From the NCBI GenBank assembly GCA_050697275.1, contig JBOGZI010000191.1, positions 1 through 31,491 of the forward strand: DNA of 31,491 nucleotides, in the 5' to 3' direction. The notes below the pieces were generated by a model. The model was given only the letters and a program-made list of their open reading frames with translations. It was not told the origin of the DNA and made no database searches. A program made the position numbers and the translations under genes. Shown here in pieces: positions 22,492 through 30,332 of this stretch. The number at the start of each line of letters is the position of its first letter. Within the stretch, counting starts at the first letter, position 1. This DNA is from JBOGZI01 sp050697275. Its GTDB lineage: Bacteria; Actinomycetota; Thermoleophilia; Solirubrobacterales; 70-9.

Positions 22492-22917
22492 ATGAGGCTG
22501 CCTCCCCTGCTCAAGGAGCATCCGCGCTCGGTCCAGATCCTGCTCGCCCTGGTGCTGCCTGCGGCGTACGGGGCCCTGACCGGCTACTTCCTCGGGGTCT
22601 CGGAGGTGACCTACCTCGTCCTCTCGGCCCTCGGGATCCTGGGCGGGATCGGGGCCGGCTTCGACCACATGGGCGCCGCGATCGGCCTCCGGCGCGGCGC
22701 TGTCGCCGGGCTGATCTTCGGCTCGTCGATCCTGATCGCGCACGAGATCCACGGGGCGACCGCCGAGGCGCACCTGCCCGAGCCGGCGATCGTGCTGGTC
22801 GGCGTCATCACCTGCCTCGGCGCCGCCTTCGGGGCGCTCGGCGGCTGGCTGCGGAAGCGGGCGTCGCGAGGCGCCGAGCGGGAGCGCGGCCCGGAGGTCC
22901 CGGGCCCGCTCGGCTGA
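22492..22917 (+). CDS. Small integral membrane protein
   Basis: The product has 141 residues with four likely transmembrane helices: ILLALVLPAAYGALTGYFLG, VTYLVLSALGILGGIGAGF, GAVAGLIFGSSILIAHEI and PAIVLVGVITCLGAAFGALGGWL. The ends are charged and the C-terminal tail is polar. The pattern DHMGAAIGLRRGAVAGL is seen in uncharacterised actinobacterial membrane proteins. No function can be given. It is divergent from the cupin gene. Confidence 0.8.
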   Translation: MRLPPLLKEHPRSVQILLALVLPAAYGALTGYFLGVSEVTYLVLSALGILGGIGAGFDHMGAAIGLRRGAVAGLIFGSSILIAHEIHGATAEAHLPEPAIVLVGVITCLGAAFGALGGWLRKRASRGAERERGPEVPGPLG

Positions 22918-22964
22918 GGGACCCGCCCCCCGCATCGCCGCCGGCGTGCTGTGTTAGTTCTCGT

Positions 22965-24680
22965 GTGGCGATCCTGAGGCGTGCAGTCAGGCTCCCCGAA
23001 GGAGCGGTGTCCCGGCGGCGCTTGACGCTGCCGGCATGCGCAGCGCTGTTGGCGGCTGTCGGGATCCCCGCCGTCCTGGCGACGCCGGTGGGCGCAGCCA
23101 CCGGCGCCTGCGGCGGGGCGACCGCCAAGGTGTGGGGCGGCCCGGTCGTCAGAGGCGGGCCGGGGGACGAGGTGCTGCTCGGCTCCGGGCGCTCGCAGCG
23201 GATCCTCGCGGGCGGTGGCGACGACCGCGTCTGCGCCGGCGGCGGCAACGACATCGTTCACGGCCAGGGCGGCGACGACACGGTCCACGGCGACGGCAGG
23301 GGGGACCGGCTCTTCGGCGACGCCGGCTCCGACCGGCTCTACGGCGACATCCTCGATGACCGGCTGTTCGGGGGCGGGGGCCCGGACCTGCTGGTGGGCG
23401 GCCATGGGGTGGACCGGATGTTCGGCGGTGCCGGCGACGACCTGCTGCGGGGCGGCACCAACCTCGACTGCTACTACGGGCAGGGCGGCGCCAACACCGC
23501 GAGCTTCGCCACCGCGACCCCGCCCGGGCCGGCGGGATCGGCGGCGACGGGGGTGCGGGTCGACCTCGCCTCGCCGACCAGGGGCGGCTGCCCGCGGCGG
23601 GGGACGGGGCGGGCCGACGGCGACGGAGACGGCGAGGCGCTGCGCGAGGTCCAGTTCGTGGTCGGCTCGGCCTTCGGCGACGAGATCCGGGGGCTGCCGG
23701 GGACGAGCGTCGACGCCGGCCTCGGGGACGACGCCTGTCCGGGCTTCGCGCCGGGGGCGGCCGCGGGCTGCGGCGGGGGAGACGAGAAGCCGGTGGGGAC
23801 CTTCGCCCGCATCTTCGAGCCGGTGACGGGCGCGCCGGCGGACCCCGGCCTGATCGTGCGCGGCTCGGAGGGCGTGCCCAGCGAGACGATCCGGGTGGCG
23901 GGGGCCGGCGCGGGCGCCACCGTGGCGGCGATCGGCGACCCCCTGGTGAGCGGCCCCGGCTGTGATGCGCAGGGGGCCTGCGCTGCCGGGACCCCGCTCG
24001 GCTACCTGCTCGTCTACGGCGGGGACGGCGCCGACGCGATCGAGATCGGCGAGGGCCTCCCCGCCGGTGCGACCGTCGACGCGGACGGCGGCCCCGGCGA
24101 TGACGCGCTCGCCGGCAGCGACGCCCTCGGCGAGGTCCTCTTCGGCGGCGACTTCCCGGGCGCCGACGTCCTCGACGGCGGAGGCGGCGGCGACGCGCTG
24201 ATCAGCGAGGGCGGAGGCCCCGCCTCCGGCCCCGACGGTCTTCTGGGCGGCTCCGGGGACGACCAGCTCGTCACCGACTACCCGTGCGCCGGCCATGCCT
24301 TCTCCGGCGGCAGGGGGACCGACATCGCCGGCTTCGCCCGCAGCGCGGTCGGCATCCGGGCGCGTCTGGGCGGCCTCGCGACGCTGGCGAACGGGAGGTG
24401 CCCCGGCGGACGCCCGACCGCGATCCGGCTCGATCACGAGGTGCTGGAGGGGACGCTGCGCGCGGACCGCCTGATCGGCTCCTCACGCGGCGAGACGATC
24501 TGGGGGCGGGACGGCAACGACCTCCTGGTCGGTCGGGGCGGGGCGGACGCGCTGGAGGGCTTCTCCGGTCGGGACCGGCTGGACGCGCGGGACGGCCGCC
24601 GCGACCGGGCGATCGACTGCGGCTCGGGCCGCGACCGCGCCCGCAGCGACCGGGTGGATCCGCGCCCGAGGAAGTGCTGA
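22965..24680 (+). CDS. Exported RTX (hemolysin-type Ca2+-binding) repeat protein
   Basis: The product has about 571 residues. A signal peptide (SRRRLTLPACAALLAAVGIPAVLATPVGA) is followed by glycine- and aspartate-rich nonapeptide repeats of the GGxGxDxhx type (GGGDDRVCAGGGNDIVHGQGGDDTVHGD, later GGAGDDLLRGG), a middle beta-rich part with about ten further repeats, and a last set (GRDGNDLLVGRGGADALEG) ending in CGSGRDRARSDRVDPRPRKC. Such proteins bind Ca2+ outside the cell; no catalytic domain is visible. Start choice is open: GTG 22965, or GTG 23007, which directly precedes the signal peptide but has GAAGGAG only 2 nt away. Confidence 0.82.
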   Translation: MAILRRAVRLPEGAVSRRRLTLPACAALLAAVGIPAVLATPVGAATGACGGATAKVWGGPVVRGGPGDEVLLGSGRSQRILAGGGDDRVCAGGGNDIVHGQGGDDTVHGDGRGDRLFGDAGSDRLYGDILDDRLFGGGGPDLLVGGHGVDRMFGGAGDDLLRGGTNLDCYYGQGGANTASFATATPPGPAGSAATGVRVDLASPTRGGCPRRGTGRADGDGDGEALREVQFVVGSAFGDEIRGLPGTSVDAGLGDDACPGFAPGAAAGCGGGDEKPVGTFARIFEPVTGAPADPGLIVRGSEGVPSETIRVAGAGAGATVAAIGDPLVSGPGCDAQGACAAGTPLGYLLVYGGDGADAIEIGEGLPAGATVDADGGPGDDALAGSDALGEVLFGGDFPGADVLDGGGGGDALISEGGGPASGPDGLLGGSGDDQLVTDYPCAGHAFSGGRGTDIAGFARSAVGIRARLGGLATLANGRCPGGRPTAIRLDHEVLEGTLRADRLIGSSRGETIWGRDGNDLLVGRGGADALEGFSGRDRLDARDGRRDRAIDCGSGRDRARSDRVDPRPRKC

Positions 24681-24709
24681 GCGAAGCGCGCTCTCGAGCC
24701 GGGTCGCTC

Positions 24710-24730
24710 AACGAGCGGGCCCCGCTCGTT
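24710..24730. terminator. Bidirectional terminator
   Basis: AACGAGCGGG and CCCGCTCGTT form a perfect 10-bp inverted repeat around one base. It lies between the convergent stops at 24680 and 24737, and a T-rich end is present on both strands. Confidence 0.7.
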
Positions 24731-24736
24731 TGCGTT

Positions 24737-25459
24737 CTACCCGACGAAGGTCGCCCAGTAGAGCAGCCGCGCGCCGCGGAAGGCGCAGCCGTAGGCGCGC
24801 TCGCTTTGCAGCTTGTGGTGCGGGGCCCCGGCCTCGAGGTTGGCGAAGCCGCCCTTCGTGAAGCAGTCGCCGCGCTTCCGGGTCGGAGCGCGGCTGGCCC
24901 GCCAGCGGCTCAGGTCCGTCTGGCTGGTCGAGAAGGCTGGCGCCCAGCTGGGGATGGTGAGGGCGACGACGTGCCCCTGGCCGACCTTTAGCGGCCGCTC
25001 CAGGGGGAAGTTGGGGGTGGCGCCGAAGTGCTTGCGCAGCCGCTGCACCGGGCTCTGGCGCAGGAGCACGTACTTCTTGCGCCCGCCTTCCTTGCGCCGG
25101 ATGGGCTTCAGGATCGAGAGCCGCGCGGCCGACACGCCGAAGCGCTTGTTGAAGGCCTTGATCTGCATCTTCTCGGGTACCCCGAGGTCGAGCGACCAGG
25201 AGACGATCCGGCCGCGAGCGGGCGTCACGAAGGGCTTCTTCGACCCCTCGATCGAGGTCTGGAAGCCCGTCACCCGCGCCTCCACGAGGCAGTCCTCCGG
25301 GCAGCTCGCCTCGGCGGGTCCGCCGCTGCCCAGCAGGACGCTGGTCGCGCCGCCCGAGACCGCGGGTCCGGCCAGGAGCACGACTCCGCAGGAGAGGGCG
25401 AGGGCCGCCAGGACCCGCAGCAGGGATGGGTATCGCGATCCGCTCATCGGAAGGTCCAT
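24737..25459 (-). CDS. Exported protein of unknown function (Solirubrobacterales type)
   Basis: The product has 240 residues. An N-terminal signal peptide (SLLRVLAALALSCGVVLLAGPAVSG) leads to a beta-rich domain: CPEDCLVEARVTGFQTSIEG, RGRIVSWSLDLGVP, and RKKYVLLRQSPVQRLRKHFGATPNFPLERPLKVGQGHVVALTIPSWAPAF, ending in AYGCAFRGARLLYWATFVG. I recall this pattern (RQSPVQRL to VALTVPTWAPAF to YWA) in many paralogous exported proteins of this group, but no function is known. ATG 25459 and ATG 25447 are both possible. The frame stays open upstream into the next gene. Confidence 0.7.
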   Translation of the reverse strand: MDLPMSGSRYPSLLRVLAALALSCGVVLLAGPAVSGGATSVLLGSGGPAEASCPEDCLVEARVTGFQTSIEGSKKPFVTPARGRIVSWSLDLGVPEKMQIKAFNKRFGVSAARLSILKPIRRKEGGRKKYVLLRQSPVQRLRKHFGATPNFPLERPLKVGQGHVVALTIPSWAPAFSTSQTDLSRWRASRAPTRKRGDCFTKGGFANLEAGAPHHKLQSERAYGCAFRGARLLYWATFVG

Positions 25460-25503
25460 AACACCGGCGCGCCCGCAGGGTCGCGCGCGCCGAGGTCGAT
25501 CCG

Positions 25504-26217
25504 TCAGGCCCCTGACTGCGGCGGCGGCTCGAAAAGCAGCCACCCGTCGTCGATGCGCCGCAGGGCGTTCCGCTCCTGGAGCTCCGAGATCGCGGTCGTC
25601 ACCGACGGCCTTCGGGCGCCGATGATGTCGGCGATCACCTCGTGGGTCAGCTTGAAGGGCACCATGGTTCCCTCCGGAGTGACCGTCCCCCAGCTCCCCG
25701 CCAGATGCCAGAGGAAGAGGAGGATCCTCTCCTCGACTCCCCTCAGCCCGGCGATCGCCAGCAGGACCGCCAGCCAGCGCGACCTTCGCAGCAGCCGGCT
25801 GAGGATCTCGCTGCCGAGATCGGGCCAACGTCCCGCGAGCAGCGCGAAGCGGCGATCGAGCACCGCGATGGCGGCCGGGTCGTGAACGGTCCAGGACACC
25901 TGCGAGCGCACAGGGCTCAGCTCGCTGTCGGCGTCGTCCCAGGGCCGCAGCAGGTCGCCGGGGCCGAGCAGCTCCCGGGAGCGGGTCCCCGCGACCTCGA
26001 CGTCGCGACTGATCAGCCCCTCGATGATCAGCAGCCCGAGGAAGGTCGAATCGTGGTACTCGGTGTCATCCCAGGGGCCCGGGTCGAGGGATGCGCGGCG
26101 CGCCCGGAGGCGCTTGCCGGCGACCTCGAGATCTTCGGCCGGCACGGCCTCACGGAGACCGGGATCGACGTCCAGCAGCCGCACGTAGTCGCCTGTCTGA
26201 TCGGTGACCAGGGTCAC
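25504..26217 (-). CDS. Crp/Fnr-family transcriptional regulator
   Basis: The product has 237 residues. A degenerate cyclic-nucleotide-binding-like domain (FLGLLIIEGLISRDVEVAGTRSRELLGPGDLLRPWDD) is followed by a helix C region and a Crp-type winged helix: VEERILLFLWHLAGSWGTVTPEGTMVPFKLTHEVIADIIGARRPSVTTAISELQERNALRRIDDGWLL. The conserved arginine and glutamate for cAMP are not visible, so the ligand is unknown. The start is GTG at 26217. It is divergent from the riboswitch/M23 peptidase unit. Confidence 0.85.
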   Translation of the reverse strand: MTLVTDQTGDYVRLLDVDPGLREAVPAEDLEVAGKRLRARRASLDPGPWDDTEYHDSTFLGLLIIEGLISRDVEVAGTRSRELLGPGDLLRPWDDADSELSPVRSQVSWTVHDPAAIAVLDRRFALLAGRWPDLGSEILSRLLRRSRWLAVLLAIAGLRGVEERILLFLWHLAGSWGTVTPEGTMVPFKLTHEVIADIIGARRPSVTTAISELQERNALRRIDDGWLLFEPPPQSGA

Positions 26218-26324
26218 TTCCTACCGCCATGAACACGGCTGATCGCCGGAAGGCGCGGTCGAGAGACCGGGTAATTCGGCTGACATGGGAGCGCGACCCT
26301 TGGCGGTCTCCCGGGTTGCAGGGC

Positions 26325-26456
26325 GAAGTGCTTAACCGCCGGTCCACCCGCGGGCCGGTGGCCGGGGGACCCAAGTCCCTTGGGGCGAATCGCCGCCACC
26401 GCCGGCGTCGTAACGCGTTCGCGCGTGAGCCCGCCAGCTAACCCCGGAAGCGCACC
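26325..26456 (+). ncRNA. c-di-AMP riboswitch (ydaO/yuaA type)
   Basis: The segment carries the ydaO consensus blocks in order: GTGCTTAACC, GGGGGACCCAAG, TTGGGGCGAATC, and the 3' block GCCAGCTAACCCCGGAAGCGC. The ends pair: GTGCTT (26328-26333) with AAGCGC (26448-26453), forming P1. The downstream gene encodes an M23 cell-wall peptidase, which is a classic target of this riboswitch in Actinobacteria, where c-di-AMP turns expression off. The ATG lies 16 nt after the 3' end. Confidence 0.85.
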
Positions 26457-26471
26457 CCCAGGATCGACCAA

Positions 26472-27275
26472 ATGAGAGGACGAACAGCACCATTCCTCGT
26501 CGCCCGCCGCCGGGTGGGCTGGAGCCTCCTGGCCGCACTGCTTCTCTCGATCGCTCCGGCGGGCGTCGCCCTGACCGATCCACCGACCGGGTTCGCCGCC
26601 AAGAAGAAGTTCGGAAAGAGGGTGCTGAAGGCGGGGATGCGGGGCAAGGACGTTCGCGTGCTGCAGCGGAGCCTCACCCGCCTCGAGCTGCGCACCTCGG
26701 TCGACGGACGCTTCGGCAAGGTGACGCGGCGGAACGTCCGCGCACTCGAGCGAAGGCAAGGGTGGCTGCCGGTCAACGGCCGGGTGAGCCGGAAGGAGGC
26801 GAAGCGCATCAAGCGCCTGGTCAGGAGTGGCAGGGGGGCCGCGACCGGCGCCTCCGGATACATCTTCCCAGTGGCCGATCCGCACTCCTTCGGCGGGCCG
26901 GAGGCCCGCTTCGGCGCGCCGCGGTCAGGGCATGCCCACCAGGGCCAGGACATCTTCGCCTCCTGCGGGACCCCGATCTATGCCGCGCACGCCGGCAACG
27001 TGAAGACGAGCTCCTACCAGGGATCCGCCGGCTACTACCTGGTGGTCGACGGGCTCGACGGCTCGAACACCGTCTACATGCACATGAAGAAGGCCTCCTG
27101 GGCGGCCTTCGGCACCCTGCTCTACCCGGGGCAGCAGATCGGCAAGGTGGGGGCGACCGGCAACGCCTCCGGCTGTCACCTGCACTTCGAGCACTGGACC
27201 TATCCGGGCTGGTACGACGGCGGCTACCCGGTGGATCCGCTGATCGAGCTCATGTCCTGGGACTCGTACTCCTAG
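26472..27275 (+). CDS. M23 family peptidoglycan peptidase with peptidoglycan-binding domain
   Basis: The product has 267 residues. A signal peptide (VGWSLLAALLLSIAPAGVALT) is followed by a PG_binding_1 domain (LKAGMRGKDVRVLQRSLTRLELRTSVDGRFGKVTRRNVRALERRQG, about 53-110) and an M23 (LytM-like) metalloendopeptidase domain with zinc ligands His156 and Asp160 (HQGQDIF) and His236/His238 (CHLHFE). It cleaves peptide cross-links of the cell wall outside the membrane. Control by the c-di-AMP riboswitch directly upstream ties wall remodelling to osmotic/turgor signalling. The ribosome binding site (AGGA) is weak and 10 nt away. Confidence 0.92.
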   Translation: MRGRTAPFLVARRRVGWSLLAALLLSIAPAGVALTDPPTGFAAKKKFGKRVLKAGMRGKDVRVLQRSLTRLELRTSVDGRFGKVTRRNVRALERRQGWLPVNGRVSRKEAKRIKRLVRSGRGAATGASGYIFPVADPHSFGGPEARFGAPRSGHAHQGQDIFASCGTPIYAAHAGNVKTSSYQGSAGYYLVVDGLDGSNTVYMHMKKASWAAFGTLLYPGQQIGKVGATGNASGCHLHFEHWTYPGWYDGGYPVDPLIELMSWDSYS

Positions 27276-27300
27276 GCGATCACTGTGCGAGGGTTCGCGG

Positions 27301-28896
27301 GTGAGCGGAAGCGCGCGCGGAGCCGATGGCGAGCGGGCAGGTGGGGTCGAGCGGGATGACCTCGCCGAGGCGATCGAGCGCCACCGGCTGACGGGCGACG
27401 AGGCCCGGCCGGAGGCGGTCCAGCGGCGCCATGACGCGGGCGGGCGGACCGCCCGCGAGAACATCGCCGACCTGGTCGATCCGGGCAGCTTCGTGGAGTA
27501 CGGCGGGCTGGCGATCGCCGCGCAGCGCGCCCGGCGGGAGCTGCGCGAGCTGCTCGAGCGCACCCCGGCCGACGGGCTGGTGGCCGGCACGGCGCGGGTG
27601 AACGGGGAGCTGTTCGGCGAGCGTGGCGCCTGCGCGGTGCTCTCCTACGACTACACCGTGCTCGCCGGCACCCAGGGGGTGATCGGGCACCGCAAGAAGG
27701 ACCGCCTGTTCGAGCTGATCGAGCGCCTGCGCCTCCCCACGGTCTTCTTCGCCGAGGGCGGGGGAGGACGGCCGGGGGACACCGACCACGCCGTCGTCTC
27801 CGCCCTGGAGACCCGCGCCTTCGCCCTCTGGGCGCGGCTGTCGGGCCTGGTTCCGCGGATCGCGGTGGTGGCCGGGAACTGCTTCGCCGGCAACGCGGTG
27901 ATCGCGGGCTGCTCCGATCTGATCGTCGCCACCGAGGGCTCCTCGCTCGGCATGGGCGGGCCGGCGATGATCGCGGGCGGCGGCCTCGGCGAGGTCGAGC
28001 CCGGGGCGGTCGGCCCCACTGCCGTCCAGGCGCCGAACGGGGTGATCGACGCGCTGGTCGCCGACGAGGCCGAGGCGGTCGAAGTCGCCAGGCGGCTGCT
28101 CGCCTACTTCCAGGGAGCGGTCCCCGCCGCCGACCCTCCCGATCAGGGCGAGCTCCGCGAGTTGGTGCCGGAGCGCCGCCGGCGCGCCTACGAGGTCGGC
28201 CCGGTGATCGAGACCCTGGCGGACCGCGGCTCGGTGACCTTCCTCCGCCAGGCCTACGCACCGGGGATGGTGACGGCGCTGGCCCGGATCGAGGGGCGGC
28301 CGCTCGGCGTGATCGCCAACAACCCGATGCACCTCGCCGGGGCGATCACCAGCGAGGGCGCCGGCAAGGCCGCCCGCTTCATGCAGCTCTGCGACGCCTT
28401 CGGGCTGCCGATCCTCTCGCTGATCGACACACCGGGGATGATGGTCGGCCCTGCCGCCGAGGCGACCGGCCTGGTCCGCCACTGCTCGCGCCTGTTCGTG
28501 ACCGGTGCCGCGCTGGGGGTGCCTTTCGTAGCGGTCGTCCTCCGCAAGGCCTACGGGCTCGGCGCCCAGGCGATGGCGGCGGGCGGCCTCCACGAGCCGC
28601 TGCTGACCGTCGGGTGGCCGACCGCCGAGCTCGGCCCGATGGGCCTCGAGGGCGCGGTGCGGCTCGGGTTTCGCCGGGAGCTCGAGTCGATCGGCGACGA
28701 GGCCGAGCGCGAGGAGCGGGTGCGCCGGCTCACCGAGGCCGCCCACGAGCACGCCAAGGCGCTCAACGCGGCGACCCTGTTCGAGATCGACGACGTGATC
28801 GATCCCGCCGACACCCGGTCGCTGGTCAGCTCGACCCTGGCCGCGGCGTCCGGGGACCGCCCGCCGCGCGGCCACCACTTCGTCGACACCGGGTAG
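27301..28896 (+). CDS. Acyl-CoA carboxylase carboxyltransferase (beta) subunit
   Basis: The product has 531 residues, typical length. It has the N-terminal signature RRHDAGGRTARENIADLVDPGSFVEYG, the first crotonase half (VLSYDYTVLAGTQGVIGHRKKDRL, GNCFAGNAVIAGCSDLIVATEGSSLGMGGPAMI), and the second half with SLIDTPGMMVGPAAEATGLVRHC, AYGLGAQAMAAGG and GWPTAELGPMGLEGAVRLGF. It transfers CO2 from carboxybiotin to an acyl-CoA (acetyl-, propionyl- or related). No biotin-carboxylase alpha subunit is next to it, so the partner is elsewhere. The start is GTG 27301; the N-terminal 20 residues are variable. Confidence 0.9.
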   Translation: MSGSARGADGERAGGVERDDLAEAIERHRLTGDEARPEAVQRRHDAGGRTARENIADLVDPGSFVEYGGLAIAAQRARRELRELLERTPADGLVAGTARVNGELFGERGACAVLSYDYTVLAGTQGVIGHRKKDRLFELIERLRLPTVFFAEGGGGRPGDTDHAVVSALETRAFALWARLSGLVPRIAVVAGNCFAGNAVIAGCSDLIVATEGSSLGMGGPAMIAGGGLGEVEPGAVGPTAVQAPNGVIDALVADEAEAVEVARRLLAYFQGAVPAADPPDQGELRELVPERRRRAYEVGPVIETLADRGSVTFLRQAYAPGMVTALARIEGRPLGVIANNPMHLAGAITSEGAGKAARFMQLCDAFGLPILSLIDTPGMMVGPAAEATGLVRHCSRLFVTGAALGVPFVAVVLRKAYGLGAQAMAAGGLHEPLLTVGWPTAELGPMGLEGAVRLGFRRELESIGDEAEREERVRRLTEAAHEHAKALNAATLFEIDDVIDPADTRSLVSSTLAAASGDRPPRGHHFVDTG

Positions 28897-29034
28897 GCCG
28901 GGGGCGAACGATCGCCGGGATCGCCCACGAGCAGCCAAAACCGCCGCTAACACGCATGATTCCGCTGCACCCGGCGCTAAGGTCGGCGGGCAAATTCGGC
29001 CCGTCGTCTTGGGTCGACAACGGAAGGAGAATCG

Positions 29035-29427
29035 ATGACGGCAGCTCAACGCGCGGGCGTTGTCACGTTCGCGGGGGTGCTGTTTCTGATCGCGGCGGTG
29101 TTCACCTTCGTGGACGGAATCGTGGCGCTGACCCGGCCGGAACAGCTCTACGTGGGCGAGGAAGTCCTGGTGGTCAAGGACTACGACGCCTGGGGTGTGG
29201 GGTTGATCGTGCTCGCCGGCATCCAGACCGCGATCGGCCTGGGGATCCTCAGCCGCTCGCGGCCGGCGCAGTTGTTCGGGATCATCTTCGCCAGCCTCGG
29301 GTTCATTGCCCACCTGGCGTTCTTCCGGCACTACCCGGCCTGGTCGGTGGTCCTCATGGCCCTCAACCTGGTCGTGATCTACGCGCTGACCGCGCATGGG
29401 GCCGAGTTCGGCCGCAGGCGGCGCTAG
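29035..29427 (+). CDS. DUF7144-like membrane protein
   Basis: The product has 130 residues with four transmembrane helices: VTFAGVLFLIAAVFTFVDGIVAL, GVGLIVLAGIQTAIGLGIL, LFGIIFASLGFIAHLAFF and WSVVLMALNLVVIYALTAHG. The layout (DYDAWGVGLI, FFRHYPAWSVVLMALNLVVIYALT) matches the DUF7144 family of small actinobacterial membrane proteins; the function is unknown. GGAAGGAG precedes ATG 29035 with 6-nt spacing. It converges with the muramidase gene. Confidence 0.85.
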   Translation: MTAAQRAGVVTFAGVLFLIAAVFTFVDGIVALTRPEQLYVGEEVLVVKDYDAWGVGLIVLAGIQTAIGLGILSRSRPAQLFGIIFASLGFIAHLAFFRHYPAWSVVLMALNLVVIYALTAHGAEFGRRRR

Positions 29428-29450
29428 CGCCGGCTCCAACCAAGGTTTGC

Positions 29451-29477
29451 CGAGGGGCGCCGAAGGGGCGCCCCTCG
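29451..29477. terminator. Bidirectional terminator
   Basis: CGAGGGGCGCC (29451-29461) and GGCGCCCCTCG (29467-29477) form a perfect 11-bp stem with a GAAGG loop, between the convergent stops at 29427 and 29486. Confidence 0.75.
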
Positions 29478-29485
29478 TCATTCCG

Positions 29486-30247
29486 CTAGCGGATGGTCAG
29501 CTTGCCGAGCCCGACGCGAAGCCGGTTCATGTCGACGCGTCCGGAGATGCCGCTGACCGAGCCGGAGCTCGTGTACTGCCAGACCGACCAGCGGCGGCCG
29601 GCCCAGTTGCGGGCGGGCACGCTCGGCTTGCGAACGCCCCACTCGGCCACCCAGAGCGGGTACTTGGCCTTGGCGAACTCCCGGGTGTCGCCCGTGGCGC
29701 CCCAGCTCGAGGCGTTGGTGTAGATCATCGGCTTGCGGCCGAGTCGCCGGTAGACGCGCTTCAGCCAGACGCGCACCCAGGTGCGCAGCCGATTGGCGTT
29801 GAGCCTGGTGAATGGGGTCTCGACGTCGAGCACCGGCACCAGGTTGCCGCTCTGCAGCGATCCGACCTGGGCGATGAAGACGTCCGCCTCGGCGACCGCG
29901 TCGGCCCGCGCCGCGGCGAGCGTGCCGCCGCTGGCGAAGGCGCGGTGATAGAAGCCGATCTGGAGCCCGGCGGCGACCGCACCGCCGCGGTTGGATGCGA
30001 AGTAGGGATCGGCCCCGCAGTCGTCCGGCTTCACCGCGCAGTCCGAGCCGCTGCCGCGGCTCGCCTGCACGAAGGCGAAGCGCACGCCCGACGCCGCGAC
30101 CTGGGTCCAGTCGATCGTCCCCTGAAAGCGGGAGACGTCGATCCCGAGCGGTTTCTTCGCCGCCGGCGCCGCGGCGGGCGTGGCGGCGAGGATGGCGGCC
30201 GCCAGTGCGAGCGGGGCGAGGGCTGTGAGTGCGCGAGGGGGTCTCAT
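29486..30247 (-). CDS. GH25 muramidase (lysozyme)
   Basis: The product has 253 residues. A signal peptide (RALTALAPLALAAAILAATPAAAPA) is followed by a GH25 domain: GIDVSRFQGTIDW with Asp37, RFAFVQASRG, GFYHRAF, and the catalytic pair in LVPVLDVETP (Asp141, Glu143), then PMIYTNASSWG, YPLWVAEWG, WSVWQYTSSGSVSGISGRVDMNRL. It cuts the beta-1,4 bond of peptidoglycan. The start ATG 30247 has GAGG just upstream, and a TAGCCT -10-like box lies 13 nt before it. The frame is open upstream to 30382, but that region overlaps the neighbouring promoter. Confidence 0.92.
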   Translation of the reverse strand: MRPPRALTALAPLALAAAILAATPAAAPAAKKPLGIDVSRFQGTIDWTQVAASGVRFAFVQASRGSGSDCAVKPDDCGADPYFASNRGGAVAAGLQIGFYHRAFASGGTLAAARADAVAEADVFIAQVGSLQSGNLVPVLDVETPFTRLNANRLRTWVRVWLKRVYRRLGRKPMIYTNASSWGATGDTREFAKAKYPLWVAEWGVRKPSVPARNWAGRRWSVWQYTSSGSVSGISGRVDMNRLRVGLGKLTIR

Positions 30248-30319
30248 GGCGCCTCGGTGAAGGCTAGGAACACCATTCGACGGCAAGAGGTGCGGGCCCC
30301 CTCGATTCCCCTCGGGATT

Positions 30320-30325
30320 TAGGCT
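30320..30325 (+). promoter_or_regulatory. -10 box of the DUF4239 gene
   Basis: TAGGCT lies 7 nt before the GTG start at 30333. No Shine-Dalgarno sequence is present, so the transcript is probably leaderless. Confidence 0.45.
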
Positions 30326-30332
30326 GCCGGGC

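Noticed and set aside
22611..24437. Long minus-strand frame of 608 codons
   Set aside because: It lies opposite the RTX-repeat gene and arises from GC bias.
22965..24680. Tandem DNA repeat array
   Set aside because: The periodic sequence is explained by protein-level RTX nonapeptide repeats; the DNA copies are diverged.
27280..29481. Long minus-strand frame of 733 codons
   Set aside because: It is the antisense shadow of the carboxyltransferase gene; the sense frame has all family motifs.
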